Of a stretch of 19,774 nucleotides of DNA, positions 13,354 to 19,774 are shown one piece after another (within the stretch, counting starts at the first letter, position 1; each line of letters starts with the position of its first letter). Position numbers and translations under genes: made by a program. This stretch comes from Acidobacteriota bacterium (GTDB lineage Bacteria; Acidobacteriota; Blastocatellia; Pyrinomonadales; Pyrinomonadaceae), in the NCBI GenBank assembly GCA_023391155.1, contig JAEWBM010000189.1:1-19774 (forward strand), given 5' to 3'. The notes under the pieces are model-generated. The model saw nothing but the letters and a program-made list of their open reading frames with translations. It had not been told where the DNA came from and did not search any database.

Positions 13354-13683
13354 ATGCCGGTCGGCATTTACACTGACGTCCACATTTCAAAGGCCATCAT
13401 CACCGCTCTTCGTTCTAGAGAAGTTGATGTCCTTACTGCTGTGGAAGACGGAACACGGGCTTTTCGAGACGCCGATCTGCTTGACCGAGCTACCGTGCTG
13501 AAGCGACTGCTCTACACACAAGACGACGATTTCGTAAGGGAGGCAATTCGCAGGTTCCGGGAGGGCATCCCGTTCACGGGAGTGATCTATTCCCACCAGC
13601 TTAGGTCGCCGATCGCAAGTTGTGTCGATGACCTTACTGATTGCTGGAACGTTAGAGCCCGACGATCTAAACGGTATTCTTGA
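13354..13683 (+). CDS. DUF5615 PIN-like toxin, C-terminus probably frameshifted
   Basis: A 109-residue protein matching DUF5615, PIN-like presumed ribonucleases. The N-terminal acidic motif IYTDVHI (D8), the SREVDVLTAVEDG region and the LYTQDDDFVREA motif (residues 53-64) are present, then FTGVIYSHQL and IASCVDDL. The frame ends with an atypical tail DCWNVRARRSKRYS and TGA at 13681. The +1 frame just after the DDL codons (from 13637) reads LIAGTLEPDDLNGILEYIPY and stops at 13697-13699. That is the tail expected for the family, so a net single-base shift near 13636 seems to have replaced the native C-terminus. The catalytic residues are before the shift, so activity may be reduced rather than lost. 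A sequencing error is an alternative. Confidence 0.8.
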   Translation: MPVGIYTDVHISKAIITALRSREVDVLTAVEDGTRAFRDADLLDRATVLKRLLYTQDDDFVREAIRRFREGIPFTGVIYSHQLRSPIASCVDDLTDCWNVRARRSKRYS

Positions 13684-13700
13684 ATATATTCCGTACTAAG

Positions 13701-14888
13701 CTACACGAAAACAGCAAAGACCTCGTTCGAATTCAATTTCCCTCGACGGGTAAGCCGCAGCCGTTCGCCCGAGATGTCGAGCAATCCCGCATCCGAGAAC
13801 AGTCCTAGATCCGTACTGTACTTTTCCAGCAAGTCAAAGCCAAAGAGCGCGGAATATTTGGGTAGGTCCAGCCCTTCTTCAAGCCGGAGGCCCAGGAATG
13901 CCGTTTCCGATGCGAGGTCGATCTCTTCACGCATCACCTCGGCGGTACCGGAGGTTTCGATCATCTCGACGTACTTTGCCGTATCGCGTTCGTTGGCATA
14001 CCGCTCGCGGCCGTCGAAGGAATGTGCCGACACTCCGAAGCCGAATACCGGTTCCATCCTCCAGTATTTCGTGTTGTGACGGGATTCGAAGCCCGGCCGG
14101 GCAAAGTTCGAGATCTCATAGTGCCGGTAGCCGGCGGCGGTAAGGCGGTCGATCATCATCTCGTACATCCCGGCCGCAAGCTCTTCGTCGGGCAGCGGGC
14201 GGCGGCCGCTCCTGAGCTGCGCGGCAAGCGGCGTCGCCTCGTGGATCTCTAGCAGATAGAGCGAGAGGTGCTCGGGGCTCATCGCGATCGCCTCGTCCAG
14301 ATTCCGCGACCAGTCATCGATCGTCTGTCCCGGCAGGCCTGCGATCAGGTCGAAGCTAACATTAGGGAAGCCCGTCTCACGGAGCAGCCGATATGTTTCG
14401 CGTGCATCGTTCGCATCGTGGCCGCGGGCCAACAGTTTCAGGTCGCGGTCATTGAACGTCTGTACCCCAAAGCTCGCTCGGTTGACACCCAGGTCGCGAT
14501 ACGCGGCGAGTGTCTCGCGAGTCACCGTCGCGGGGTTCATCTCCATCGTGACCTCGGCGTGAGGGTCGATATCGAACCGCTCCCGCACCGCGGTCAGAAT
14601 GGCCCCCACCTGCTCCGGGGTCAGCAGTGATGGCGTTCCGCCTCCAAAATAGACGCTGTCCACCGCCGTCCGTCTCGTCTCATCTTGCGCAGAGACCCCC
14701 GGGCCACTTGAGACGGGGTGAGACGGCATGAGACGGGGTGAGACGGCATGAGACGCCAGGATCTCGCGGATAAGTGCATCGACATACCGGTCGACCGCGC
14801 CCGAATCGCGATAGACATCCGTCGCAAAATCGCAGTATGAACACCTCGACTTACAAAATGGTATGTGAAGATAAACGCCGGCAGGCAT
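13701..14888 (-). CDS. hemW: Radical SAM protein HemW (haem chaperone, HemN-like)
   Basis: A 395-residue radical-SAM protein. The N-terminal YLHIPFCKSRCSYCDF holds the CX3CX2C [4Fe-4S]/SAM site (C12, C16, C19); the extra cysteine of true HemN oxidases is missing, so HemW is preferred. Further signatures: SVYFGGGTPSLL (78-89), VTMEMNPATV, VNRASFGVQTFNDRDLKLLARGH, VSFDLIAGLPGQT, and HYEISNFARPGFESRHNTKYW in the C-terminal half. HemW is thought to insert haem into respiratory proteins. Residues about 45-74 are an extra stretch encoded by decamer DNA repeats (14709-14758) that normal family members lack. A -10-like TAGACT sits six bases before the ATG with no Shine-Dalgarno. Convergent with the toxin gene. 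Confidence 0.92.
   Translation of the reverse strand: MPAGVYLHIPFCKSRCSYCDFATDVYRDSGAVDRYVDALIREILASHAVSPRLMPSHPVSSGPGVSAQDETRRTAVDSVYFGGGTPSLLTPEQVGAILTAVRERFDIDPHAEVTMEMNPATVTRETLAAYRDLGVNRASFGVQTFNDRDLKLLARGHDANDARETYRLLRETGFPNVSFDLIAGLPGQTIDDWSRNLDEAIAMSPEHLSLYLLEIHEATPLAAQLRSGRRPLPDEELAAGMYEMMIDRLTAAGYRHYEISNFARPGFESRHNTKYWRMEPVFGFGVSAHSFDGRERYANERDTAKYVEMIETSGTAEVMREEIDLASETAFLGLRLEEGLDLPKYSALFGFDLLEKYSTDLGLFSDAGLLDISGERLRLTRRGKLNSNEVFAVFV
14709..14758. repeat. Five tandem decamers (TGAGACGGSR type) inside hemW
   Basis: On the plus strand TGAGACGGGG and TGAGACGGCA alternate at 14709, 14719, 14729 and 14739, followed by TGAGACGCCA at 14749. This is a 20-bp period built of 10-bp half units. 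A short reverse-oriented relative, CGTCTCGTCTCAT, lies at 14670-14682, so the array could fold back. The 10-bp unit is not a multiple of three, yet the frame of hemW stays open through it. Confidence 0.95.
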
Positions 14889-14894
14889 AAAAAT

Positions 14895-14900
14895 AGTCTA
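14895..14900 (-). promoter_or_regulatory. -10-like element immediately before hemW
   Basis: TAGACT on the minus strand (4/6 to consensus) ends six bases before the hemW ATG at 14888, so transcription would begin at or next to the start codon. No good -35 is visible. Confidence 0.3.
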
Positions 14901-14953
14901 ACCCTATCTTAGGCACTTCGCACTTCAAACGCGCGCGCCTATCACGGATTCTG

Positions 14954-14962
14954 TGGTCTAAT
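14954..14962 (+). promoter_or_regulatory. Extended -10 element before the predicted lipoprotein gene
   Basis: TG (14954-14955), one base, then TCTAAT (14957-14962, 5/6) forms an extended -10 box. Transcription would start near 14969, five bases before the ATG at 14974, which argues against the alternative GTG start at 14965. Confidence 0.4.
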
Positions 14963-14973
14963 AGGTGCAACAA

Positions 14974-15942
14974 ATGTTCGTGCGCACTCCTTACATAATC
15001 ATCATCCTCGTTACCTTCATCGCCTGCGGGCAGGAGCTTTCTACGGAACGACTCCGTGCCGACGAGGATCCGGGGGTTTCAGAAACTAACCCTGCGCCTT
15101 CGTCTTCGACCGAAACCACCGCCGAAGCGGAGCCCAACTACGAAGGGGTCACGATCGATCAAATCTTTCCGATCACCGGCCGTGTATCCGCGATCGATGA
15201 CGACGGCCGTGAAAAAGCCGCGGCATTCGAGGTTGACGGGTACGTCGTTAAGATCGAGGACTACATACCTCTATACCTTGAACGCGATGCAAAGACAATT
15301 TTTAGGTTCAAGCGCCGAGAATCTGATGGTTACTGGGCTACGCTCGTAGGCAGGTCACATCTGTTGGGACCCGCCTCGACACAGATCTTCACTGTTGTTT
15401 CCGGTCCTGGCGGCGTCTGCTGCACCAACTATTCAATAATCGACATATCCTCTTCAGATCCGAGAGAGATCTTCCACAGTGAGGATTTCGGGGATTTTCG
15501 CAATCCGATGGAGGTCTTGGATGCAGACGGAGACGGCATTTACGAATTAGTGCAGTTCGATTCATGCTTCAGGTATTTCATGGATGACTGCGGTTCATGC
15601 TCGCCTGAGCCACGAGCATATTTCAAATACGATCCGCGGAGAAAACAATACTTTCCGACGCCCGGCATCGTACAGGATTTCCTTAAGGACGGACATCGAC
15701 ATTCCGATGAGTGGCTGGCAGAAAAAAGCGAGCAGTTCAAAGCGACAGGTGACGTCGGCATCGGTCAGGACATCCGCCGCTCAGCGCTGGCTCACATGGT
15801 CGACCTCTTGTATATCGGAGACGAAACACGGGCCTGGACGGTCTTCGACACGTATATCGACGATCCCAAAGATGAGATCCGCCGCGAGATCAAAAGTCGC
15901 TTGAAAGGATGCAAATTCTACCAGGCGATGCGGAAGCGTTAG
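14974..15942 (+). CDS. Predicted lipoprotein, cysteine-rich, unknown function
   Basis: A 322-residue protein I do not recognise. The N-terminus MFVRTPYIIIILVTFIACGQ is a lipoprotein-type signal with the lipid-anchor cysteine at C18; the lipobox FIAC is slightly atypical. A low-complexity Ser/Thr/Glu/Pro linker follows (residues about 25-55). The folded part contains GPGGVCCTNYSIIDI and CFRYFMDDCGSCSPEPRAYF, a cluster of cysteines that could form disulphides or bind metal. It also contains LDADGDGIYELVQFD, an Asp-rich loop like calcium-binding EF-hand or FG-GAP loops. The C-terminus is helical and charged. ATG 14974 is preferred over GTG 14965 because of the nearby -10 box. The gene converges on purL with a four-base overlap of stop codons. 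Confidence 0.8.
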   Translation: MFVRTPYIIIILVTFIACGQELSTERLRADEDPGVSETNPAPSSSTETTAEAEPNYEGVTIDQIFPITGRVSAIDDDGREKAAAFEVDGYVVKIEDYIPLYLERDAKTIFRFKRRESDGYWATLVGRSHLLGPASTQIFTVVSGPGGVCCTNYSIIDISSSDPREIFHSEDFGDFRNPMEVLDADGDGIYELVQFDSCFRYFMDDCGSCSPEPRAYFKYDPRRKQYFPTPGIVQDFLKDGHRHSDEWLAEKSEQFKATGDVGIGQDIRRSALAHMVDLLYIGDETRAWTVFDTYIDDPKDEIRREIKSRLKGCKFYQAMRKR

Positions 15943-18209
15943 GCTGCTTGGCCGGCCTTGGTGATAAGCTTTAACGCAAGCGCGGATTCCCAGATCGTCT
16001 CCAGTTCGGTGATCGTTGCCGATACCTGTTCGGTTCCGTCGACCGAGATCCGCAGCATGTCGTCACCGACCTTGCCGATGACCGCAAACGGCACTTCGCC
16101 GGAGATCTCGCGGACGCGGGCCTCGTTTTCGGCCGCAAAGCTGATAACGATTCTCGACGGCGTCTCACCGTACAAAAGCTCGGCCGCTGAAAAGCCGCTC
16201 GACCGGAGGTCCACCGACGCCCCAACGGCATCTCGGCCAAGCGATGAAAAACACGATTCGGCCAGTGCCACGGCAAGGCCCCCCTCTGAGCAGTCGTGCG
16301 CCGAGTTCAACAGCATCTCATCCGCCATCGAGAGCAGCGAATCCTGCAGCCTTCTCTCCGCGGCAAGGTCCACCCGCTGAAGGCGCCCCTCGGCGATCAT
16401 CTTATCGGTCTTGATGCCCAGCACCGCACGTGCATATTCGCTTACGGATAGGTCCGAACGGCTTTCGCCAAGCAGCGCGATCACGTCGCCCTCGTTCTTA
16501 AAGCCTTGAGTAATGATCTTTCGCGTGTCGTCGATCAGGCCGACCATCCCGATCGTCGGCGTCGGCAATATTCCGCGTCCATCCGTCTCGTTATAGAACG
16601 AAACGTTGCCCGAAACGACCGGCGTCTCAAACGCCTCACACGCTTCGGCCATCCCGTCAACGACATCCGCGAACGACTTCATCACCTCCGGCCTTTCGGG
16701 CGAGGCAAAGTTCAGACAGTTCGTCACCGCGATCGGTTTCGCACCGACACATGCAACGTTTCTCGCCGCCTCTGCTACCGCGAGCTTCGCACCCTCGCGA
16801 GCGTTTACGGCGACAAGCCTTCCCGGGCCGTCCAGGCACATTGCAACCGCGCGTCGCGTCTCTTTGATCCGGATGACCGCCGCATCAGCGCCCGGCAGCA
16901 CCGCCGTGTTCGTCCGAACCATTGAATCGTATTGCTCATAAACCCAGTGCTTTGAGCAAATATTCGGCGATGCCAGCAGCGTCCGCAACGCTTCGGCAGC
17001 ATCTTGACCTTCGGCCCCCGCTAGATATCCGGGCTGCTCCTTGTCGCGGGTCTCAGTTTCCGCCATCGGCCGCTGATATTTCGGTGCCTCGTCCGTCAAT
17101 GCCTGAACGGGCAGTTCCGCCTCGACGACACCGTTATGGATGATGGTCAGCCGGTCCCCCTCGACCACCTTGCCGATGACGACCGCGTCGAGGTCCCACT
17201 TGTTAAAGATGTCGACGACCTCGCGCTCGCGGCCCTTCCGGGCGACGATCAGCATCCGCTCCTGCGATTCGGAAAGAAGCATCTCATACGCCGTCATCCC
17301 GGTCTCGCGTTGCGGAACAAGCGTCAGGTCGAGTTCCAAGCCCGTACCGGCCCTCGCTGCCATCTCCACCGATGACGACGTCAGCCCCGCGGCACCCATA
17401 TCCTGAATGCCCTCGATCGCACCCGACCTCATCGCCTCTAGACATGCCTCGAGCAAAAGCTTTTCCAGAAACGGGTCACCGACCTGAACGGTCGGCCGCT
17501 TTTCGAGCGCCTCTTCGTCAAACTCGGCCGACGCCATCGTCGCCCCGTGAATGCCGTCGCGGCCCGTCTTCGCCCCGACATACATCACCGGATTGCCCAC
17601 GCCCGACGCCTTTCCGAAAAAGATCTGGTCCTTGCGGACGATGCCGAGCGCGAATGCATTGACCAGCGGGTTAAGGCTGTACGACTCGTCAAAGACGACC
17701 TCGCCGCCGATCGTCGGCACCCCGAAACAGTTTCCGTAATGCCCGATCCCCTCGACGCACCCCTTTAAGATCGATTTGTTTCGGTTGCCGTGCTTCGGGT
17801 GATCCAGCGGCCCGAACCGCAGGCTGTTCATTGCCGCCACCGGCCGGGCACCCATTGTAAAGACGTCCCGCAGAATGCCGCCGACGCCCGTCGCCGCTCC
17901 CTGAAACGGCTCAATAAAACTGGGGTGATTGTGCGATTCCACCTTGAACGCAACGCACCAATCGTCGCCTATATCAACGACCCCCGCGTTCTCGCCCGGA
18001 GGCACAATGACACGCGGCCCGCCCGTCGGCAGCCGCTTAAGATGCACACGCGACGATTTATAGGAGCAATGCTCCGACCACATCACGCTAAACACGCCAA
18101 GCTCGGTCAGATTGGGCTCGCGCCCCATTATCGACTTGATCTTCTCGTACTCCTCTGTGGTGAGGTTGTGCTGCTCGATTATTTCCGGCGTGATGGCTGC
18201 GTCGTTCAT
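15939..18209 (-). CDS. purL: Phosphoribosylformylglycinamidine synthase, small (subunit II) type
   Basis: A 756-residue enzyme of the PurS/PurL/PurQ type, ATP-dependent conversion of FGAR to FGAM in purine synthesis, with ammonia delivered by the separate glutaminase PurQ. The length fits the short PurL. Signatures: ELGVFSVMWSEHCSYKSSR (36-54), CVAFKVESHNHPSFIEPFQGAATGVGGILRDVFTMGARPVA (85-125), GHYGNCFGVPTIGGEV, GRDGIHGATMASAEF, and in the second half VACVGAKPIAVTNCLNFASPERPEV, ETPVVSGNVSFYNET and HDCSEGGLAVALAES. No purS or purQ is next to it, so purine genes appear dispersed. The start codon has no strong Shine-Dalgarno. It is divergent from the second toxin-antitoxin pair, with about 190 bases between. 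Confidence 0.97.
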   Translation of the reverse strand: MNDAAITPEIIEQHNLTTEEYEKIKSIMGREPNLTELGVFSVMWSEHCSYKSSRVHLKRLPTGGPRVIVPPGENAGVVDIGDDWCVAFKVESHNHPSFIEPFQGAATGVGGILRDVFTMGARPVAAMNSLRFGPLDHPKHGNRNKSILKGCVEGIGHYGNCFGVPTIGGEVVFDESYSLNPLVNAFALGIVRKDQIFFGKASGVGNPVMYVGAKTGRDGIHGATMASAEFDEEALEKRPTVQVGDPFLEKLLLEACLEAMRSGAIEGIQDMGAAGLTSSSVEMAARAGTGLELDLTLVPQRETGMTAYEMLLSESQERMLIVARKGREREVVDIFNKWDLDAVVIGKVVEGDRLTIIHNGVVEAELPVQALTDEAPKYQRPMAETETRDKEQPGYLAGAEGQDAAEALRTLLASPNICSKHWVYEQYDSMVRTNTAVLPGADAAVIRIKETRRAVAMCLDGPGRLVAVNAREGAKLAVAEAARNVACVGAKPIAVTNCLNFASPERPEVMKSFADVVDGMAEACEAFETPVVSGNVSFYNETDGRGILPTPTIGMVGLIDDTRKIITQGFKNEGDVIALLGESRSDLSVSEYARAVLGIKTDKMIAEGRLQRVDLAAERRLQDSLLSMADEMLLNSAHDCSEGGLAVALAESCFSSLGRDAVGASVDLRSSGFSAAELLYGETPSRIVISFAAENEARVREISGEVPFAVIGKVGDDMLRISVDGTEQVSATITELETIWESALALKLITKAGQAA

Positions 18210-18352
18210 CGTATGTTAAAGTTCGGGTCCCGAAACAAAACAGTCATTTTAGCGTTTCAACGCCGGTATGTCGATTCAAAATGAGCCTGCAAAATTCGTT
18301 TCACCCCCTACGCAAGCGTGATCAAATGGGATTGCCACGGGGCAAGGTCTCG

Positions 18353-18379
18353 ATATTCGCTCCATATTCGTGCAATAAT
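18353..18379 (+). promoter_or_regulatory. Possible promoter/operator of the second toxin-antitoxin pair
   Basis: An extended -10 (TG at 18371-18372, then AATAAT 18374-18379, 5/6) overlaps two direct copies of ATATTCG starting at 18353 and 18364, 11 bp apart (one helical turn). Direct repeats on one face of DNA at a promoter are a plausible antitoxin operator. Confidence 0.35.
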
Positions 18380-18396
18380 TGAGAGGTTTTATACCT

Positions 18397-18624
18397 ATGA
18401 AGGTTGTTTCACTTAACAATGCGATCGAACGTGATCCTGAGGTGCTAAGCGGAGAGTGGGTTTTTCGCGGTACGCGGGTGCCGGTCACCGCACTATTTGA
18501 AAATCTCAAAGATGGAGCGTCGATCGATGAATTTCTCGAGTGGTTCCCGGGCGTCAAACGCGAGCACGTGATCGCTCTCCTGGATTACGAACTTGCGGCC
18601 CTGGAAAACCTGAGAGCTGCATGA
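18397..18624 (+). CDS. DUF433-family antitoxin (second toxin-antitoxin pair)
   Basis: A 75-residue DUF433 protein, almost only the core domain: AIERDPEVLSGEWVFRGTRVPVTALFENLKDGASIDEFLEWFPGVKREHVIALLDYELAAL. The RGTR turn and the FPGVKREHVIALLDYE helix are the family hallmarks. The ATG at 18397 follows AGAGGT (18382-18387) at a ten-base spacing; a TTG at 18379 would add six residues. The stop TGA overlaps the toxin start in an ATGA arrangement (18621-18624). It is shorter than the first antitoxin at 13039 and quite divergent from it, so this is not a recent duplication. Confidence 0.9.
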   Translation: MKVVSLNNAIERDPEVLSGEWVFRGTRVPVTALFENLKDGASIDEFLEWFPGVKREHVIALLDYELAALENLRAA

Positions 18625-18947
18625 AGATCCTCTTCGACCAGGGAACGCCGGTTCCCCTACGGCAATATTTGCCGCATAGCGAGGCCGTCACTGCCTTTGA
18701 ACTTGGTTGGCACACTCTCACCAACGGCGAACTACTATCCGCAGCAGAAGCCGAAGGCTTCGAGGTATTTGTTACAACGGATCAAAACTTACGCTATCAG
18801 CAGAATCTACCCGAAAGAAAGATCGCGATCGTAGTTCTGCTATCCACCTCGTGGCCGAGAATTAAACTCGCCGCCGACCGGATCGCTCGCTCAATCTCCC
18901 TCGCCGGCGCGGGGGATTACGTCGAGATCGAAATCCCGCAGGCGTGA
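18621..18947 (+). CDS. PIN-like toxin partner (DUF5615 type, second pair)
   Basis: A 108-residue predicted PIN-like ribonuclease. It starts MKILFDQGTPVPLRQYLPHSEAVTAFELGW with the first acidic residue (D6), then has the internal acidic stretch GELLSAAEAEGFEVFVTTDQNLRYQQNL (residues about 36-63) whose D55 in TTDQN corresponds to the second catalytic aspartate, and ends with RKIAIVVLLSTSWPRIKLAADRIARSI. It is distinct from the DUF5615 subfamily at 13354. The ATG at 18621 overlaps the antitoxin stop by four bases, implying translational coupling. The upstream open frame to 18540 is the antitoxin region in another frame. It is convergent with a DinB-family gene five bases away. Confidence 0.85.
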   Translation: MKILFDQGTPVPLRQYLPHSEAVTAFELGWHTLTNGELLSAAEAEGFEVFVTTDQNLRYQQNLPERKIAIVVLLSTSWPRIKLAADRIARSISLAGAGDYVEIEIPQA

Positions 18948-18952
18948 GTGGG

Positions 18953-19453
18953 TTAAGGCAAAGCAGGTGCCCCCATCGCGGCCCATTCCTCTTTTGAAGG
19001 GCCATAAACGCCCGGAACAGGCAGCCCCGCTTGCCTCATCAGCACGGTCATCTGTCCGCGATGATGCGCCTGGTGAGCGATCAGGTAAAAGAGCGTCAGC
19101 CCCCGTGCCCATGTCTCGCCGTACATCTCGTCCGTTTGGAGCAGCGTGTCGTCCGTCCAATTTGCCTTGATCTCCGACAGCAGCGACCTTGAAGCCTTTT
19201 CATAAGCCTCAACGATCTCAGCGGCCGCGGCCGGCGCCAGGGCATCATGCGGCGGGCCATCGACATTCAAGCCGACGAGCCCCATCATTTCGCCCGGCGT
19301 CAGCGCGAGGTGCCATGCCAGATACCCCAGCGTCCGCCCGTCTTCATTGACCTTTTGGCCCAGCGACTCGTCCGTCAGCGTCCTCAGGACCTTTAGCGTG
19401 GACTCCTCTTCATAGGCCCAGTTCTTTTCAAAATCTTCGATCTTACGTATCAT
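18953..19453 (-). CDS. DinB-superfamily protein (YfiT/DinB-like, putative metal-dependent)
   Basis: A 166-residue four-helix bundle protein of the DinB superfamily, whose members bind a metal ion with three histidines and include bacillithiol or mycothiol transferases and many of unknown function. The presumed ligands are H48 in LGYLAWHLALTPGE and H127 and H131 in LIAHQAHHRGQM. The typical C-terminal VLMRQAGLPVPGVYGPS is present. The ATG at 19453 is preceded by GAGGGG with a five-base spacer. Substrate or thiol is not deducible. Confidence 0.88.
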   Translation of the reverse strand: MIRKIEDFEKNWAYEEESTLKVLRTLTDESLGQKVNEDGRTLGYLAWHLALTPGEMMGLVGLNVDGPPHDALAPAAAAEIVEAYEKASRSLLSEIKANWTDDTLLQTDEMYGETWARGLTLFYLIAHQAHHRGQMTVLMRQAGLPVPGVYGPSKEEWAAMGAPALP

Positions 19454-19534
19454 GTAACCCCTCCATGCAAATATGTTGCATCGGTGACACTATCATAACA
19501 AACCGACTCGCGCAATTCCCCGGGCAAAGGCCTC

Positions 19535-19774
19535 CTATTTCGCTACCGGGGCAAGAACCTTTTCAATTTCATCCCGCACTTTTTCGAACTTGATAAGGCC
19601 CTGCCTGGAATAGGCCGTGGACCCGTCCGCCGCGATCAAGATGGTGAACGGCAGCCCGCCGCTCCAGTCTTTCGAAACCGCCGCTATCGCCGCCGTCTCA
19701 TCCGCGGTCACCAGCAGGTAGGTCGGCATCGTCGCCTTCATTTCCTTGAGAAACTTTGGCACGCCCGTCGTCAG
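19535..19774 (-). CDS. Thioredoxin-like protein, C-terminal end (cut by the right edge)
   Basis: An open frame of 79 codons enters from the window edge (reading LTTGVPKFLKEMKA) and ends at TAG 19535. It has the C-terminal half of a thioredoxin/TlpA-type fold: MPTYLLVTADE, the cis-proline motif GLPFTILIAADGSTAYSRQGL and EKVRDEIEKVLAP. The catalytic CxxC region would lie outside, so redox activity cannot be judged. A short intergenic gap separates it from the DinB gene on the same strand. Confidence 0.75.
   Translation of the reverse strand: MTTGVPKFLKEMKATMPTYLLVTADETAAIAAVSKDWSGGLPFTILIAADGSTAYSRQGLIKFEKVRDEIEKVLAPVAK

Noticed and set aside
14709..14758. CRISPR array
   Set aside because: The repeats are 10-bp tandem units without spacers and lie inside hemW; no cas genes are near.
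18276..18557. Minus-strand frame of 93 codons opposite the second antitoxin
   Set aside because: It has no family resemblance, no Shine-Dalgarno, and overlaps a well-supported antitoxin gene on the other strand.
1..19774. Mobile element or genomic island
   Set aside because: No transposase, integrase, phage gene, tRNA-flanking repeat or long inverted repeat was found; the toxin-antitoxin pairs are the only accessory-type genes.

Overview
The window looks like chromosomal housekeeping DNA from a GC-rich, Gram-negative-type bacterium. I infer Acidobacteriota, probably Blastocatellia/Pyrinomonadaceae-like. The basis is the high-GC codon use, scattered single-gene transcription units on both strands, a secreted protein with tandem 29-residue repeats resembling the 'HGVTPE' repeats I associate with Acidobacteria, and DUF433/DUF5615 toxin-antitoxin pairs. 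The phylum assignment is inference; no rRNA or other marker gene lies in the window.

Left part (1-4463): the start of a carbon starvation (CstA) peptide/pyruvate transporter gene runs off the left edge. It diverges from a TerC/Alx-family membrane protein gene preceded by a well-formed yybP-ykoY manganese riboswitch with its own promoter and a mutually exclusive terminator hairpin. A PaaI-like thioesterase and an unassigned protein with an RN-x4-H (HEPN-like) motif follow. The latter overlaps tail-to-tail with an RNase D-like 3'-5' exonuclease, which is followed by a YceH/DUF480 protein.

Centre (4464-12988): two secreted proteins, each with a strong Shine-Dalgarno and its own intrinsic terminator, lie on the minus strand. 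One carries four exact-period 29-residue 'IFKID' repeats; the other combines a carboxypeptidase-regulatory-like region with TPRs. Then come serC and selA, two PLP enzymes that overlap tail-to-tail. selA implies selenocysteine use, although no other sel gene is in view. A small conserved helical protein and a cold shock protein follow, sharing a bidirectional terminator. The csp gene has a long structured leader and diverges from a two-gene unit of tryptophan 2,3-dioxygenase plus an exported 5'-nucleotidase.

Right part (12989-19774): a DUF433-DUF5615 toxin-antitoxin pair whose toxin C-terminus appears frameshifted, then hemW with an in-frame decamer-repeat insertion, a cysteine-rich predicted lipoprotein, purL, a second DUF433/PIN-like toxin-antitoxin pair (ATGA overlap), a DinB-family protein, and the C-terminal end of a thioredoxin-like protein cut by the right edge.

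No tRNA, rRNA, CRISPR array, insertion sequence or phage gene was seen. Most genes stand alone and genes are packed end-to-end. The most distinctive items are the manganese riboswitch, the 29-residue repeat protein, the short-repeat insertion in hemW, the frameshifted toxin, and a 14-bp palindrome-containing word shared by both antitoxin genes.
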